A DNA stretch of 64,000 bases. Source: JAXHMB01 sp034521755. Lineage in GTDB: Bacteria; Bacteroidota; Rhodothermia; Balneolales; Balneolaceae. Below, one piece after another: positions 56,540-64,000 of the stretch. The notes under the pieces are model-generated. The model searched no databases and had not been told where the DNA came from. It saw only the letters and a program-made list of their open reading frames with translations. Each line of letters opens with the position of its first letter. Positions within the stretch are counted from its first letter, which is position 1. Made by a program: the position numbers and the translations under genes. The stretch spans positions 744,001 to 808,000 of the forward strand of contig JAXHMB010000003.1 in the NCBI GenBank assembly GCA_034521755.1. The letters run 5' to 3'.

Positions 56540-58003
56540 ATGGCAAAGAAGATCACCGACAGATCAGAAGATTACTCACAGTGGTATCAAGACGTAATTC
56601 GTGAAGCAAAACTGGCCGACCATTCACCCGTACGCGGCTGTATGGTTATCCGTCCCAATGGGTATGCCCTATGGGAAAACATGAAAGCCCAGCTGGATAC
56701 CATGTTCAAAGAAACTGGCCATGAAAATGCCTACTTCCCGCTGTTTATTCCAAAGTCATTTTTGTCTAAAGAAGCCCAGCATGTTGAGGGCTTTGCCAAA
56801 GAGTGTGCGGTGGTCACCCATAGCCGACTTAAAAGCGTAGAAGGAGGCGTTGAAGTTGATCCTGAATCCCGCCTTGAAGAAGAACTCATTGTTCGCCCTA
56901 CTTCTGAGACTATCATATGGGACTCTTATCGCAATTGGATTCAATCTTATCGAGACCTTCCCATCCTTATCAATCAGTGGGCCAATGTAGTACGATGGGA
57001 AATGCGGACACGGTTGTTCTTAAGAACTATGGAATTTTTGTGGCAAGAAGGACATACTGCCCACGCCACTAAAGAAGAGGCCGTTGAAGAAACCAAACGC
57101 ATGCTGGAAGTGTATCGAACCTTTGCCGAAGAATACATGGCTATGCCGGTTACTACCGGAGTTAAAACAGCAGCTGAACGTTTTGCCGGTGCAGTCGACA
57201 CATATTGCATTGAAACACTACTACAGGATAACAAAGCACTGCAAGCCGGCACCTCCCATTTTCTGGGACAAAATTTTGCCAAAGCTTTTGATGTCAAGTT
57301 TCAAAACAGCGATGGCGAACACGAGTATGTCTGGGCTACCAGCTGGGGTGTTTCTACGCGTCTGATTGGCGGACTAATCATGACCCACTCTGATGACCAG
57401 GGACTGATTATCCCTCCAAAGTTGGCACCCAATCAAGTTATCATCGTTCCAATTTGGAGAAGTGATGAAGAGCAAGCTAACGTATTGGAATACTGCGATG
57501 GCATCATTGAAGAACTAAAAGAATACGATATTCGAGTAAAGCTTGATGACCGCGAAAACCAAAACCCCGGCCGCAAGTTTGCTGAACATGAAGCAGCAGG
57601 AATTCCACTGCGTATTGCCGTAGGCCCCCGCGACCTCGAGAACAATAATGTGGAGCTGGCACGTCGTGATACGCTGGATAAAAATATTGTTGATCGCAAT
57701 GGACTTGGCAATAGAATCAAAGACCTGCTGAATCAAATTCAGAAAGATTTATATGACTCGGCGCATCAGAGGATTCAAGACAACACTCATACTGTAGATT
57801 CTTACGAAGAGTTCAAGCAAGTGATTGAAGATGGTGGATTTGTCTATGCTCACTGGGACGGTACTGCTGAAACCGAGGAGCAAATCAAAGAAGAGACCAA
57901 AGCTACCATTCGCTGCATTCCGTTTGAAAAGGAGGAAGAAGGTGAATGTATGGTTACTGGCAAACCTTCATCACAAAAAGTACTTTTCGCGAGATCTTAT
58001 TAA
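56540..58003 (+). CDS. proS: Proline-tRNA ligase (archaeal/eukaryote-like ProS type)
   Basis: A 487-residue class II synthetase of the short type without the bacterial editing insertion. ITDRSEDYSQWYQDVI begins the family domain. Class II motif 2 (WEMRTRLFLRTMEFLWQEG), HTAHATKEEA and the motif 3 region are in place, followed by an anticodon-binding domain (VIIVPIW, RKFAEHEAAGIPLRIAVGPR) and a zinc-like C-terminal domain. Leads a probable operon with a PAP2-like gene (12-base gap), nnr and vanZ. Confidence 0.96.
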   Translation: MAKKITDRSEDYSQWYQDVIREAKLADHSPVRGCMVIRPNGYALWENMKAQLDTMFKETGHENAYFPLFIPKSFLSKEAQHVEGFAKECAVVTHSRLKSVEGGVEVDPESRLEEELIVRPTSETIIWDSYRNWIQSYRDLPILINQWANVVRWEMRTRLFLRTMEFLWQEGHTAHATKEEAVEETKRMLEVYRTFAEEYMAMPVTTGVKTAAERFAGAVDTYCIETLLQDNKALQAGTSHFLGQNFAKAFDVKFQNSDGEHEYVWATSWGVSTRLIGGLIMTHSDDQGLIIPPKLAPNQVIIVPIWRSDEEQANVLEYCDGIIEELKEYDIRVKLDDRENQNPGRKFAEHEAAGIPLRIAVGPRDLENNNVELARRDTLDKNIVDRNGLGNRIKDLLNQIQKDLYDSAHQRIQDNTHTVDSYEEFKQVIEDGGFVYAHWDGTAETEEQIKEETKATIRCIPFEKEEEGECMVTGKPSSQKVLFARSY

Positions 58004-58015
58004 TCGCTGAACTTT

Positions 58016-58681
58016 ATGAATCAAGGTGAAGTACCGCTGGTCGAAACCCAAGCTGAAAAGCCTACGCGTGATTCTCTTGCCCGTTTAATTTCCGATATCT
58101 TTAATCCCCTGTTTCTGCCACCTCTGATTTTTTTGATCATTGGCTGGAAAACACTAGCAAGCTCTCATATTTTTTGGGTATCAACTGGAATTTCCCTGCT
58201 TTGCTATACCATTATTCCGCTTGGTATTGTATTCTCTTTGCTTAATAAGGGATATATTTCATCCTTAGATGCGCCAGAACACTATACACGAAAACGTCTT
58301 TTCAGCTTTTGTATTTCCAGCTCGGCAATAGGTAGTATTATTCTTTTCTTCGTATTTAAAGATATCAATTTATTTCTCGCAAACCTGACTTTAATCTACC
58401 TGCTTAACCCAATAATTGGACTACTTATCAATCTAAAATGGAAAATGAGCATCCATGCCGCTTCTCTGGCTATGGCAATTACCATCCTATTTTATTTCAT
58501 TGTCATGGAGACATATTTTTCTGTAACAACAGTCTTTTATTTGTCCTTATGTATGCTTTTGCTACTTTTAGCTATGATCTGGGCTCGTCATCATTTAAAG
58601 GTTCACACATTTTCTGAACTTTTGGGTGGTACAGTTACAGGAGTTATGTTGACCCTGTTGGAATTGGGTCTAATTATGTAG
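58016..58681 (+). CDS. PAP2-like integral membrane protein
   Basis: A 221-residue protein with about six hydrophobic segments. ARHHLKVHTFSELLGGTVTGV near the C-terminus resembles the last motif of membrane phosphatidic acid phosphatases (R.....H....EV..G). The middle motif is weak (KMSIHAASLAMAI, no Ser-Gly-His). Catalytic capacity is uncertain. Possible role in lipid phosphate or polyprenyl phosphate handling. Follows proS after 12 bases. Confidence 0.6.
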   Translation: MNQGEVPLVETQAEKPTRDSLARLISDIFNPLFLPPLIFLIIGWKTLASSHIFWVSTGISLLCYTIIPLGIVFSLLNKGYISSLDAPEHYTRKRLFSFCISSSAIGSIILFFVFKDINLFLANLTLIYLLNPIIGLLINLKWKMSIHAASLAMAITILFYFIVMETYFSVTTVFYLSLCMLLLLLAMIWARHHLKVHTFSELLGGTVTGVMLTLLELGLIM

Positions 58682-58695
58682 GAAGCTAGCTTATT

Positions 58696-60225
58696 ATGAG
58701 TGACGTAACAGTTCCATCAGAATTTATTTTAGCTACGGCTAAACAAAGTCAGTTAGTCGATGCTGCTACCATAGCTGATTTTGGCATAGAGGGCTTTACC
58801 CTTATGGAAATTGCCGGCTATTCCACAGCTATGCATCTCTTGAAGGATTTCACAGAAGATAATCACGGGATATTTCTCTGCGGCAAGGGTAATAATGCCG
58901 GAGATGCCTTAGTGGTTGCTCGATATCTTATTCAGCATGGCATTAAGGCAACCATTGTATTTTTAAGTGGAATTGATGATTTAAGTGACAATACCCAAAA
59001 AAACCTACAGTTGCTGAAAGCCATAGATGAGAAAGATGCCTCGGCTGCTGAGCTCACGATCATTCCTTCATGGAATAATTTTGATATCCATACTAAAGCC
59101 AATTTCATTATAGATGGGCTGCTGGGTACAGGACTTAGCTCAAACCTACGAGGGGATTATATCAAGGCTGTCGAATGGTGCAATGAATCAGAACTGCCTG
59201 TTTTTGCTATTGATATTCCGACCGGGCTTCATGCTGACTCCGGGGAAATAATGGGCAGCGCTATACAGACCCAAAAAACCTTTACTTATGGAATCCAAAA
59301 ACAGGGTTTATATCTTAATGAGGGTTATGCCTGCTCAGGGAAAATTATATTCTGTGAACTTCCTTTCCCTAACTTTTTGAAGCAGGATTGCAATACCTTT
59401 TTAATTGATGATAAATGGATTAAACCAGATGCCCGGAACTTACCCAAACATAAATACGAGGGTGGTGTACTGTATGTTATTGCCGGCTCTAAAGGCCTAA
59501 CCGGAGCAGCAATAATGGCTGCAAAAAGTGCCTGGAATGAAGGGCTGGGAGCTGTAATACTCATTACCCCACAGGGGAACCTCATGCCTTATGAAGAAAA
59601 CCTTCCCCAAATCATAAAGAAGACAGTTGGGAAAGATCGTGATTTGCATTTTAAAATGGATCACCTTGAAGAAACGCTGAATATTGTTCAGGAGAAAAAC
59701 GGCGCTGTACTTATTGGACCGGGCCTAGGCAGAGATAATGATACCGTATCCTTTGTGCAGTCTTTTTTAAAAAAGTTTGAGGGTAAGGTCGTATTGGATG
59801 CTGACGCACTTTTTGCACTTTCAAAAATGGATGAAATCCAAAGGCCCGAAAAAAGTGACTGGATCTTAACTCCTCACCCCGGGGAGCTGTCAACCCTGTT
59901 GAAACTAAATGAAACAAAAGACCCCGGCCGAATACAAGCTGTTCAGGAATTTGCTCAATCAAAGAAAATCACCTTGGTTTCCAAAGGATTCCCGGTAGTA
60001 GTTGGAACTAAAGACGGAAACGCCTATTTAACTTCATACGATACAAGACAATTTTCAAGAGCCGGCTTTGGTGATGTGTTAGCAGGAAAAATAAGTGCTT
60101 ATTGGGCCCTTAAAAATAATGCTTTGAAAAGTGCTGCTTTAGGATTACTTAATGGCAAAGATAAAATGGAAACACTTGGCACTGAAAATCCAACATATAC
60201 TCCAGAACCTGCAGATTTAATATGA
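58696..60225 (+). CDS. nnr: Bifunctional NAD(P)H-hydrate epimerase / ADP-dependent NAD(P)H-hydrate dehydratase
   Basis: A 509-residue repair enzyme fusing both activities that rescue NAD(P)HX, the damaged hydrated nicotinamide cofactor. The N-terminal epimerase (NnrE, about 1-215) shows GKGNNAGDALVVARYL, DGLLGTGLSSNLRGDY and AIDIPTGLHADSGE. The C-terminal ribokinase-like dehydratase (NnrD, about 235-500) shows VIAGSKGLTGAAIMAAKSAW, GPGLGRD, LDADALFAL, LTPHPGEL and GFGDVLAGKISA. Its stop overlaps the vanZ start by 4 bases. Confidence 0.95.
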   Translation: MSDVTVPSEFILATAKQSQLVDAATIADFGIEGFTLMEIAGYSTAMHLLKDFTEDNHGIFLCGKGNNAGDALVVARYLIQHGIKATIVFLSGIDDLSDNTQKNLQLLKAIDEKDASAAELTIIPSWNNFDIHTKANFIIDGLLGTGLSSNLRGDYIKAVEWCNESELPVFAIDIPTGLHADSGEIMGSAIQTQKTFTYGIQKQGLYLNEGYACSGKIIFCELPFPNFLKQDCNTFLIDDKWIKPDARNLPKHKYEGGVLYVIAGSKGLTGAAIMAAKSAWNEGLGAVILITPQGNLMPYEENLPQIIKKTVGKDRDLHFKMDHLEETLNIVQEKNGAVLIGPGLGRDNDTVSFVQSFLKKFEGKVVLDADALFALSKMDEIQRPEKSDWILTPHPGELSTLLKLNETKDPGRIQAVQEFAQSKKITLVSKGFPVVVGTKDGNAYLTSYDTRQFSRAGFGDVLAGKISAYWALKNNALKSAALGLLNGKDKMETLGTENPTYTPEPADLI

Positions 60226-60626
60226 ACGCAGCAATATTCAACTATTTATCAAAAAACCGCGCTGTACTGCCACTGCTTATTTCAGTGCTTACACTTGCTA
60301 CGCTGGCACTAATGCTTCTACCATTGGACAAATATGTTCAAGATTCTATTTGGTCATACGATAAAGTTGGCCACCTTCTCATTTTCGGTTCGTGGACTTA
60401 CTTGATGGGACTTTACCAGATGATATACCACTCGGGTAAATTCAGCATGTTTACAATTTTTATAATCGGTGTAAGTTTTGGTATTACCATTGAGTTTCTA
60501 CAATATTTACTGCCATTAAATAGAAGTGCAGAACTTTTTGATATTGCCTTTGACAGCCTTGGAAGCTTTCTGGCAGTGATTCTACTTTCAAAAAGTGCTT
60601 CTTCAATTCCCAAAAAGAATGATTAA
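60222..60626 (+). CDS. VanZ family membrane protein
   Basis: A 134-residue protein with four membrane segments. DKVGHLLIFGSWTYLMGLY and GVSFGITIEFLQYLLPLNRSAELFDIAFDSLGSFLAVIL carry the VanZ-like DK..H and E..Q...R..E..D pattern (written in parts: EFLQYLLPL, RSAELFDIAFDSLG). Function of chromosomal VanZ homologues is unclear, with teicoplanin resistance known for the enterococcal protein. The ATGA overlap with nnr indicates translational coupling. Confidence 0.85.
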   Translation: MNAAIFNYLSKNRAVLPLLISVLTLATLALMLLPLDKYVQDSIWSYDKVGHLLIFGSWTYLMGLYQMIYHSGKFSMFTIFIIGVSFGITIEFLQYLLPLNRSAELFDIAFDSLGSFLAVILLSKSASSIPKKND

Positions 60627-60757
60627 AAAGTTACAAGTGAATATAATTTATCTGCGATGCGTACGTTAGTTAAAAAGATTAGGAGAGAATTTTTTTTTAT
60701 TAACAAAACACATTACTTTAAAGGTATAGACCTAATTAAGCATAAGACTTTAGCGAT

Positions 60758-61408
60758 ATGAGAAAACAAAGAAAGAAACCCAAATCCGATCTAAGAAAGT
60801 ATTATACCGTTTTTCTAGAGCTCGGTCTGGCCGTTGTTTTACTACTGTTTATTGTAGCCCTAAAAATTGATTTGCGAACTTCCCAATCACAGACCGATCT
60901 AACGCAAGAGCAGGAAGTAGTGGAAATGGAGGAAATTGAACGTACCAAACAAGAAGAAACTCCTCCACCTCCCCCTCGTCCCAAGGTACCTGTAGAAGTA
61001 CCTAATGATGAAATTATTGAAGATGAGGTATTAGATATTAGTGCGGACCTAGATCAAGATCAAAAGTTGGAACTGCCTCCTCCGCCTGAGGAAGAAGAGG
61101 AAGAAGAAGATTTTTTCCGCGTAGTAGAAAATATGCCACAACTCAAAGGTGGACAGTCGGAATTACATTCTTGTATTAAGTACCCTGACAGAGCTCGAAG
61201 AGCGGGAATTGAAGGGCGTGTAACAATACAGTTTATTGTTAACGTAAACGGAGAAGTAGAAAATCCGCGAGTTTTAAGAGGAATCGAAGGTTTGAATGAA
61301 GAAGCACTTAGATGTGTGAAGCAAATGTCATTTACACCAGGACGACAAAGGGGTAAACCAGTACGAGTGCAATATGCACTACCTGTAAACTTCCAGCTCC
61401 AAAATTAA
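60758..61408 (+). CDS. tonB: TonB family energy transducer
   Basis: A 216-residue inner membrane anchored protein. A positively charged start (MRKQRKKPKSD), one hydrophobic helix at about 22-40, a Pro/Glu-rich periplasmic spacer (PPPPPRPKV, then a run of Glu near 110) and a C-terminal TonB domain (YPDRARRAGIEGRVTIQF, FTPGRQRGKPVRVQYALP). Two cysteines, in LHSCIKYP and LRCVKQM, are both in the C-terminal domain, a feature seen in some FCB TonB proteins. No exbB/exbD adjacent. Terminator after it. Confidence 0.92.
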   Translation: MRKQRKKPKSDLRKYYTVFLELGLAVVLLLFIVALKIDLRTSQSQTDLTQEQEVVEMEEIERTKQEETPPPPPRPKVPVEVPNDEIIEDEVLDISADLDQDQKLELPPPPEEEEEEEDFFRVVENMPQLKGGQSELHSCIKYPDRARRAGIEGRVTIQFIVNVNGEVENPRVLRGIEGLNEEALRCVKQMSFTPGRQRGKPVRVQYALPVNFQLQN

Positions 61409-61427
61409 ACTTAAAGTTTTTCATTTT

Positions 61428-61460
61428 GAAAGGCACGATTTTTATCGTGCCTTTTTTTAT
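61428..61460 (+). terminator. Terminator between tonB and the Nudix gene
   Basis: AAAGGCACGAT-TTTT-ATCGTGCCTTT followed by TTTT. The arms have A and T runs on both sides, so it can serve both converging genes. Confidence 0.92.
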
Positions 61461-61461
61461 T

Positions 61462-61884
61462 TTAGGATGTTGTGGTATACCATTCTTTGAAAGAAACCAA
61501 AACTTCTTTCAGATTATTATATCCTACCTTTGATACTGCTTTTTCTAATGAGACCCATGCAACCTTTTGAATATCCTCTTCAACTTCAGGAGTAAAATCG
61601 TTTTCTGTTGCAGTTTTCATTGCATACCAATGAGTTGTTTTCCCATAATCTACTCCGCTTTCTTCATATTCATGATAAGTGGTTGTTAGCTTGCCAAAAC
61701 TTTTGGGAGTTGAGCAACCTACTTCTTCTTTGACTTCCCTTATTGCACACTCCTCAATATCTTCTCCCTTTTCCAGTTTCCCTTTGGGTAGATCCCACAC
61801 TCCTCTCCTATAAATGAGCAGTACATATATGTCACCTTTCTTAACCTTAAATAAAACACCGCCTGCTGCTATAATCTTTTCCAA
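61462..61884 (-). CDS. Nudix family hydrolase
   Basis: A 140-residue protein. The Nudix box G-x5-E-x7-REVKEEVG reads GKLEKGEDIEECAIREVKEE and continues with VG. The KIIAAGGVLFKVKKGDIYVLLIYR start (split by hydrophobic strands) fits diadenosine polyphosphate or nucleotide-sugar type hydrolases, but substrate cannot be told. It lies 3 bases after the DUF1844 gene in the same direction. Confidence 0.92.
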   Translation of the reverse strand: MEKIIAAGGVLFKVKKGDIYVLLIYRRGVWDLPKGKLEKGEDIEECAIREVKEEVGCSTPKSFGKLTTTYHEYEESGVDYGKTTHWYAMKTATENDFTPEVEEDIQKVAWVSLEKAVSKVGYNNLKEVLVSFKEWYTTTS

Positions 61885-61887
61885 AGA

Positions 61888-62229
61888 CTATTCCTCTTCT
61901 TTGTTATTTAACTCTGGCGCATCACCATCTCCTTTCTCTCTTTCTTCTGCGTAGTTTAGTCGCAAGTTGTTAAGAGTCTGCTCAAGATAGTTTTTCAACT
62001 CTTTGGGTAGATTACCTTCGGTAAACTTTTGCAGCATGATGAGTGTATCAATGGCAAACTTTGCCGATTTTAATTCGCGCTCAACTTTGTCTGTATTAGG
62101 ATTCTTAATCTTACCCATCCCCATCATAGCAATCTGCTGATGCTGCTGAACAAGCATCATAAACAACAGTTGATTCTGCTGGTCACCTGAAATTTTATCT
62201 CCATTAATATTCAAATCTTCCATATCCAT
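61888..62229 (-). CDS. DUF1844 domain protein
   Basis: A 113-residue acidic protein. LLFMMLVQQHQQIAMMGMGK and AKFAIDTLIMLQKFTEGN, followed by EQTLNNLRLNY, match DUF1844. Charged ends flank the domain. Role unknown. It is in tight tandem with the Nudix gene and divergent from the DUF1015 gene. Between the divergent starts lies an inverted repeat AGCTGTTA-N10-TAACAGCT (62282-62307). Confidence 0.85.
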   Translation of the reverse strand: MDMEDLNINGDKISGDQQNQLLFMMLVQQHQQIAMMGMGKIKNPNTDKVERELKSAKFAIDTLIMLQKFTEGNLPKELKNYLEQTLNNLRLNYAEEREKGDGDAPELNNKEEE

Positions 62230-62369
62230 AATTGTAAGTATTTAGTTGGTATAAATGCAGTTTTAACTAACAGTAAATAAGAGCTGTTAATTTCAAAAAT
62301 AACAGCTTTAAAGTTTAGTTTCTTAAGTGTACTTTAGCCCTTCATTGATAACCAAAATGTACCATATTT

Positions 62370-63581
62370 ATGGCAATCCTTCATCCATTTAAAGCACACA
62401 AACCATCAAGCGAAAATGTCAAAGACGTTGCCTGTGTTCCTTATGATGTAATAAGTGCAGATGAAGCAAGAGCAATGGCTGAAGATAAAGAAAATAGCTT
62501 TTTGCATGTCATACGCCCTGAAATTGATCTGCCTGAGGGAACTGCCTTCAATAATGATGCTGTATACAGGAAGGGGAAAGAAAACCTTGATGAATTAATT
62601 GAGAATGAAGTCCTGATTCAAGACCAAGAGCGTGCTGTTTATATTTACAGGCTTACGTGGCAGGGCCGAACTCAGACAGGAATCTTTGGCTGTGTTTCTG
62701 TTGACGACTATAACAATGAAGTGATACTGAAACATGAGCTTACCAGACCTGACAAAGAAGATGATCGAACTCGTCATATCCTCACTCAGTCGGCTCATGC
62801 TGAACCTGTAATGATGACATATAAGGATTCGGCAGAAATTGATGAGGAAGTGGAACGAGTTATTGGACAAAATACCTCCCTCTTTGACTTTACTGCAGAG
62901 GATGGTGTACGACATGAAATTTGGAAAATCAGTGAAACACAAGATTTGGAAAAGGCTTTTGAAAAGGTATCTCATCTGTACATTGCCGACGGGCATCACC
63001 GCTGCAAAAGTGCATCACGTGCAGCTGAAAAGCTTCGGAAAAAGAATCCTGATCATACCGGAGAAGAAGAATATAATTTTTTCCCAGCAGTGCTTTTTCC
63101 AATGTCTCAAATGGAAATATTAGCCTATAACAGAGTTGTATTTTCTATTCCGGACGATTTTATAAGACAACTCAATAAGAAATTCGAGATTGCAAAAAAT
63201 GCAGCTCCTACTCCACAAGAAAAAGGCAGAGTTTCAATTTATACAGGAGATTCCTGGAAGGAAATTCAGCTTCCAAAACCCAAAAATCCAACAAGCGTAG
63301 AAAAGTTGGATGTCCATAGGCTGCAAAGATATTTACTGGAACCAATGCTGGGAATTACCGACCCGCGCCGAGATAAAAATATTTCTTTTGTTGGCGGCAT
63401 TCGCGGAACAGAAGAACTGGAAAAACTGGTCGACTCAGGCAAAGCAGAACTGGCTATTAGTATGTACCCTACTTCAATTGAAGAATTGGTAGAAGTATCT
63501 GATGAAGGACAGCTAATGCCACCAAAATCAACCTGGTTTGAACCCAAACTTCGTTCAGGACTCATCGTTCATACATTCTAA
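62370..63581 (+). CDS. DUF1015 family protein
   Basis: A 403-residue protein with the family phrases VPYDVISADEARAMAEDKENS (in parts), LTRPDKEDDRTRHILTQSAH and YIADGHHRCKSA, whose DGHHR motif is highly conserved. Function is not established. DUF1015 genes often lie next to serine biosynthesis genes, and here serC starts 19 bases after its stop, supporting a metabolic link to phosphoserine or serine. Confidence 0.92.
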   Translation: MAILHPFKAHKPSSENVKDVACVPYDVISADEARAMAEDKENSFLHVIRPEIDLPEGTAFNNDAVYRKGKENLDELIENEVLIQDQERAVYIYRLTWQGRTQTGIFGCVSVDDYNNEVILKHELTRPDKEDDRTRHILTQSAHAEPVMMTYKDSAEIDEEVERVIGQNTSLFDFTAEDGVRHEIWKISETQDLEKAFEKVSHLYIADGHHRCKSASRAAEKLRKKNPDHTGEEEYNFFPAVLFPMSQMEILAYNRVVFSIPDDFIRQLNKKFEIAKNAAPTPQEKGRVSIYTGDSWKEIQLPKPKNPTSVEKLDVHRLQRYLLEPMLGITDPRRDKNISFVGGIRGTEELEKLVDSGKAELAISMYPTSIEELVEVSDEGQLMPPKSTWFEPKLRSGLIVHTF

Positions 63582-63600
63582 CCCAACCAAACACAGTACA

Positions 63601-64000
63601 ATGAAACGTATATTTAACTTCAGTGCCGGACCTGCAACACTTCCATTAGAAGTCCTAGAAAAAGCTAAATCGGAACTAACCGACTACCAATCTATGGGAC
63701 GCTCTGTGATGGAAATGAGCCATCGAAGTCCTGCTTATACTGAAATTGATCAGCAGGCCAAGGCCCGGCTCAATAACTTACTCGGTTTGGGTGATGATTT
63801 CGAAGTGATGTTTCTCCAAGGTGGAGCCAGCACTCAGTTTATGATGGTTCCCCACAACTTTTTAAGCGAGGGACAAACAGCAGATTATATAGATACCGGA
63901 CGATGGTCTGCCAAAGCTATTAAGGAAGCTAAGATGTTTGGGAATGTCTCCGTTCCATTCAGTAGTGCAGAAAATAATTATGCCAACGTGCCTAAGCAGG
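63601..64000 (+). CDS. serC: Phosphoserine aminotransferase, 5' part (cut by window edge)
   Basis: The first 133 codons of an aminotransferase class V enzyme converting 3-phosphohydroxypyruvate to phosphoserine. FNFSAGPATLPLEVLEKA, MGRSVMEMSHRSP and VMFLQGGASTQFMMVPHNF are SerC signatures; the usual full length is about 360 residues. The reading frame is open to the end of the window. Partner DUF1015 gene lies immediately upstream. Confidence 0.93.
   Translation, partial: MKRIFNFSAGPATLPLEVLEKAKSELTDYQSMGRSVMEMSHRSPAYTEIDQQAKARLNNLLGLGDDFEVMFLQGGASTQFMMVPHNFLSEGQTADYIDTGRWSAKAIKEAKMFGNVSVPFSSAENNYANVPKQ

Noticed and set aside
62282..62307. AGCTGTTA-N10-TAACAGCT as a terminator
   Set aside because: It lies between divergent gene starts and lacks a T run, so termination is unlikely; an operator or chance remains possible.
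1..64000. CRISPR arrays, prophage, insertion sequences, rRNA operon
   Set aside because: No regularly spaced repeats, phage structural genes, transposase or integrase frames, or rRNA sequences were seen. The repeats present are short dispersed intergenic elements.

Overview
The window reads as chromosomal DNA of a free-living, probably aerobic bacterium of the Bacteroidota/Balneolota side of the FCB group. A Fodinibius- or Balneola-like organism is my best guess, inferred from protein style, moderate-to-low GC, weak ribosome binding sites and dispersed palindromic repeats. No 16S gene or other decisive marker is present. No phage, transposase, integrase or CRISPR array was seen. Most genes are housekeeping, in short operons on both strands.

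Layout: 0.4-2.2 kb, glutamate dehydrogenase and an RsbW-like ATPase. 2.2-7.7 kb, a tripartite RND efflux operon (adaptor, pump, TolC). 7.9-12.7 kb, thioredoxin, DnaE, ThpR and acylphosphatase. 12.9-15.3 kb, OxyR, TerC and a small membrane protein. 15.4-18.8 kb, a frameshifted S9 peptidase, the relic of another one, and a helix-hairpin-helix DNA glycosylase-like protein. 19.0-22.6 kb, an exported operon of LVIVD protein, anti-sigma-K-like protein and Met/His-rich multicopper oxidase. 22.6-25.6 kb, a repeat-rich stretch with a lytic transglycosylase, a fasciclin lipoprotein, a duplicated tail of the transglycosylase gene and a beta-propeller fragment. 25.6-32.6 kb, GroEL/GroES, RsmA, alanine dehydrogenase and acetyl-CoA synthetase. 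32.8-33.1 kb, the wreck of a ligase-associated DEXH helicase gene.

33.3-38.9 kb is the most unusual part. It holds an ECF-like sigma factor, a tandemly duplicated small lipoprotein, a TPR-CHAT (caspase-like) membrane-anchored protein with one frameshift, and a converging membrane TPR protein with an anti-sigma-like N-terminus. I read it as a candidate envelope signalling module built on a sigma factor and a CHAT protease; the functional link is inference.

39.3-45 kb carries a GH3 lipoprotein, a second S9 peptidase, a DinB-like protein and a carotenoid hydroxylase. 44.7-47.1 kb is a tight operon of a UmuD/LexA-like protein that has lost both catalytic residues, a TetR regulator and an ABC1 kinase. 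47.2-56 kb carries HflK/HflC, a bacilliredoxin, superoxide dismutase, a soluble transhydrogenase-like flavoprotein, a DUF429 protein, AspS and an orphan response regulator. 56.2-64 kb carries a CAU-anticodon tRNA, ProS, a PAP2-like protein, an NnrE-NnrD fusion, VanZ, TonB, Nudix, DUF1844, DUF1015 and the start of serC, cut by the window edge.

Three genes are each interrupted by what looks like one single-base indel (near 16120, 36333 and 34704). They could be real lesions or assembly errors, and reads would decide.
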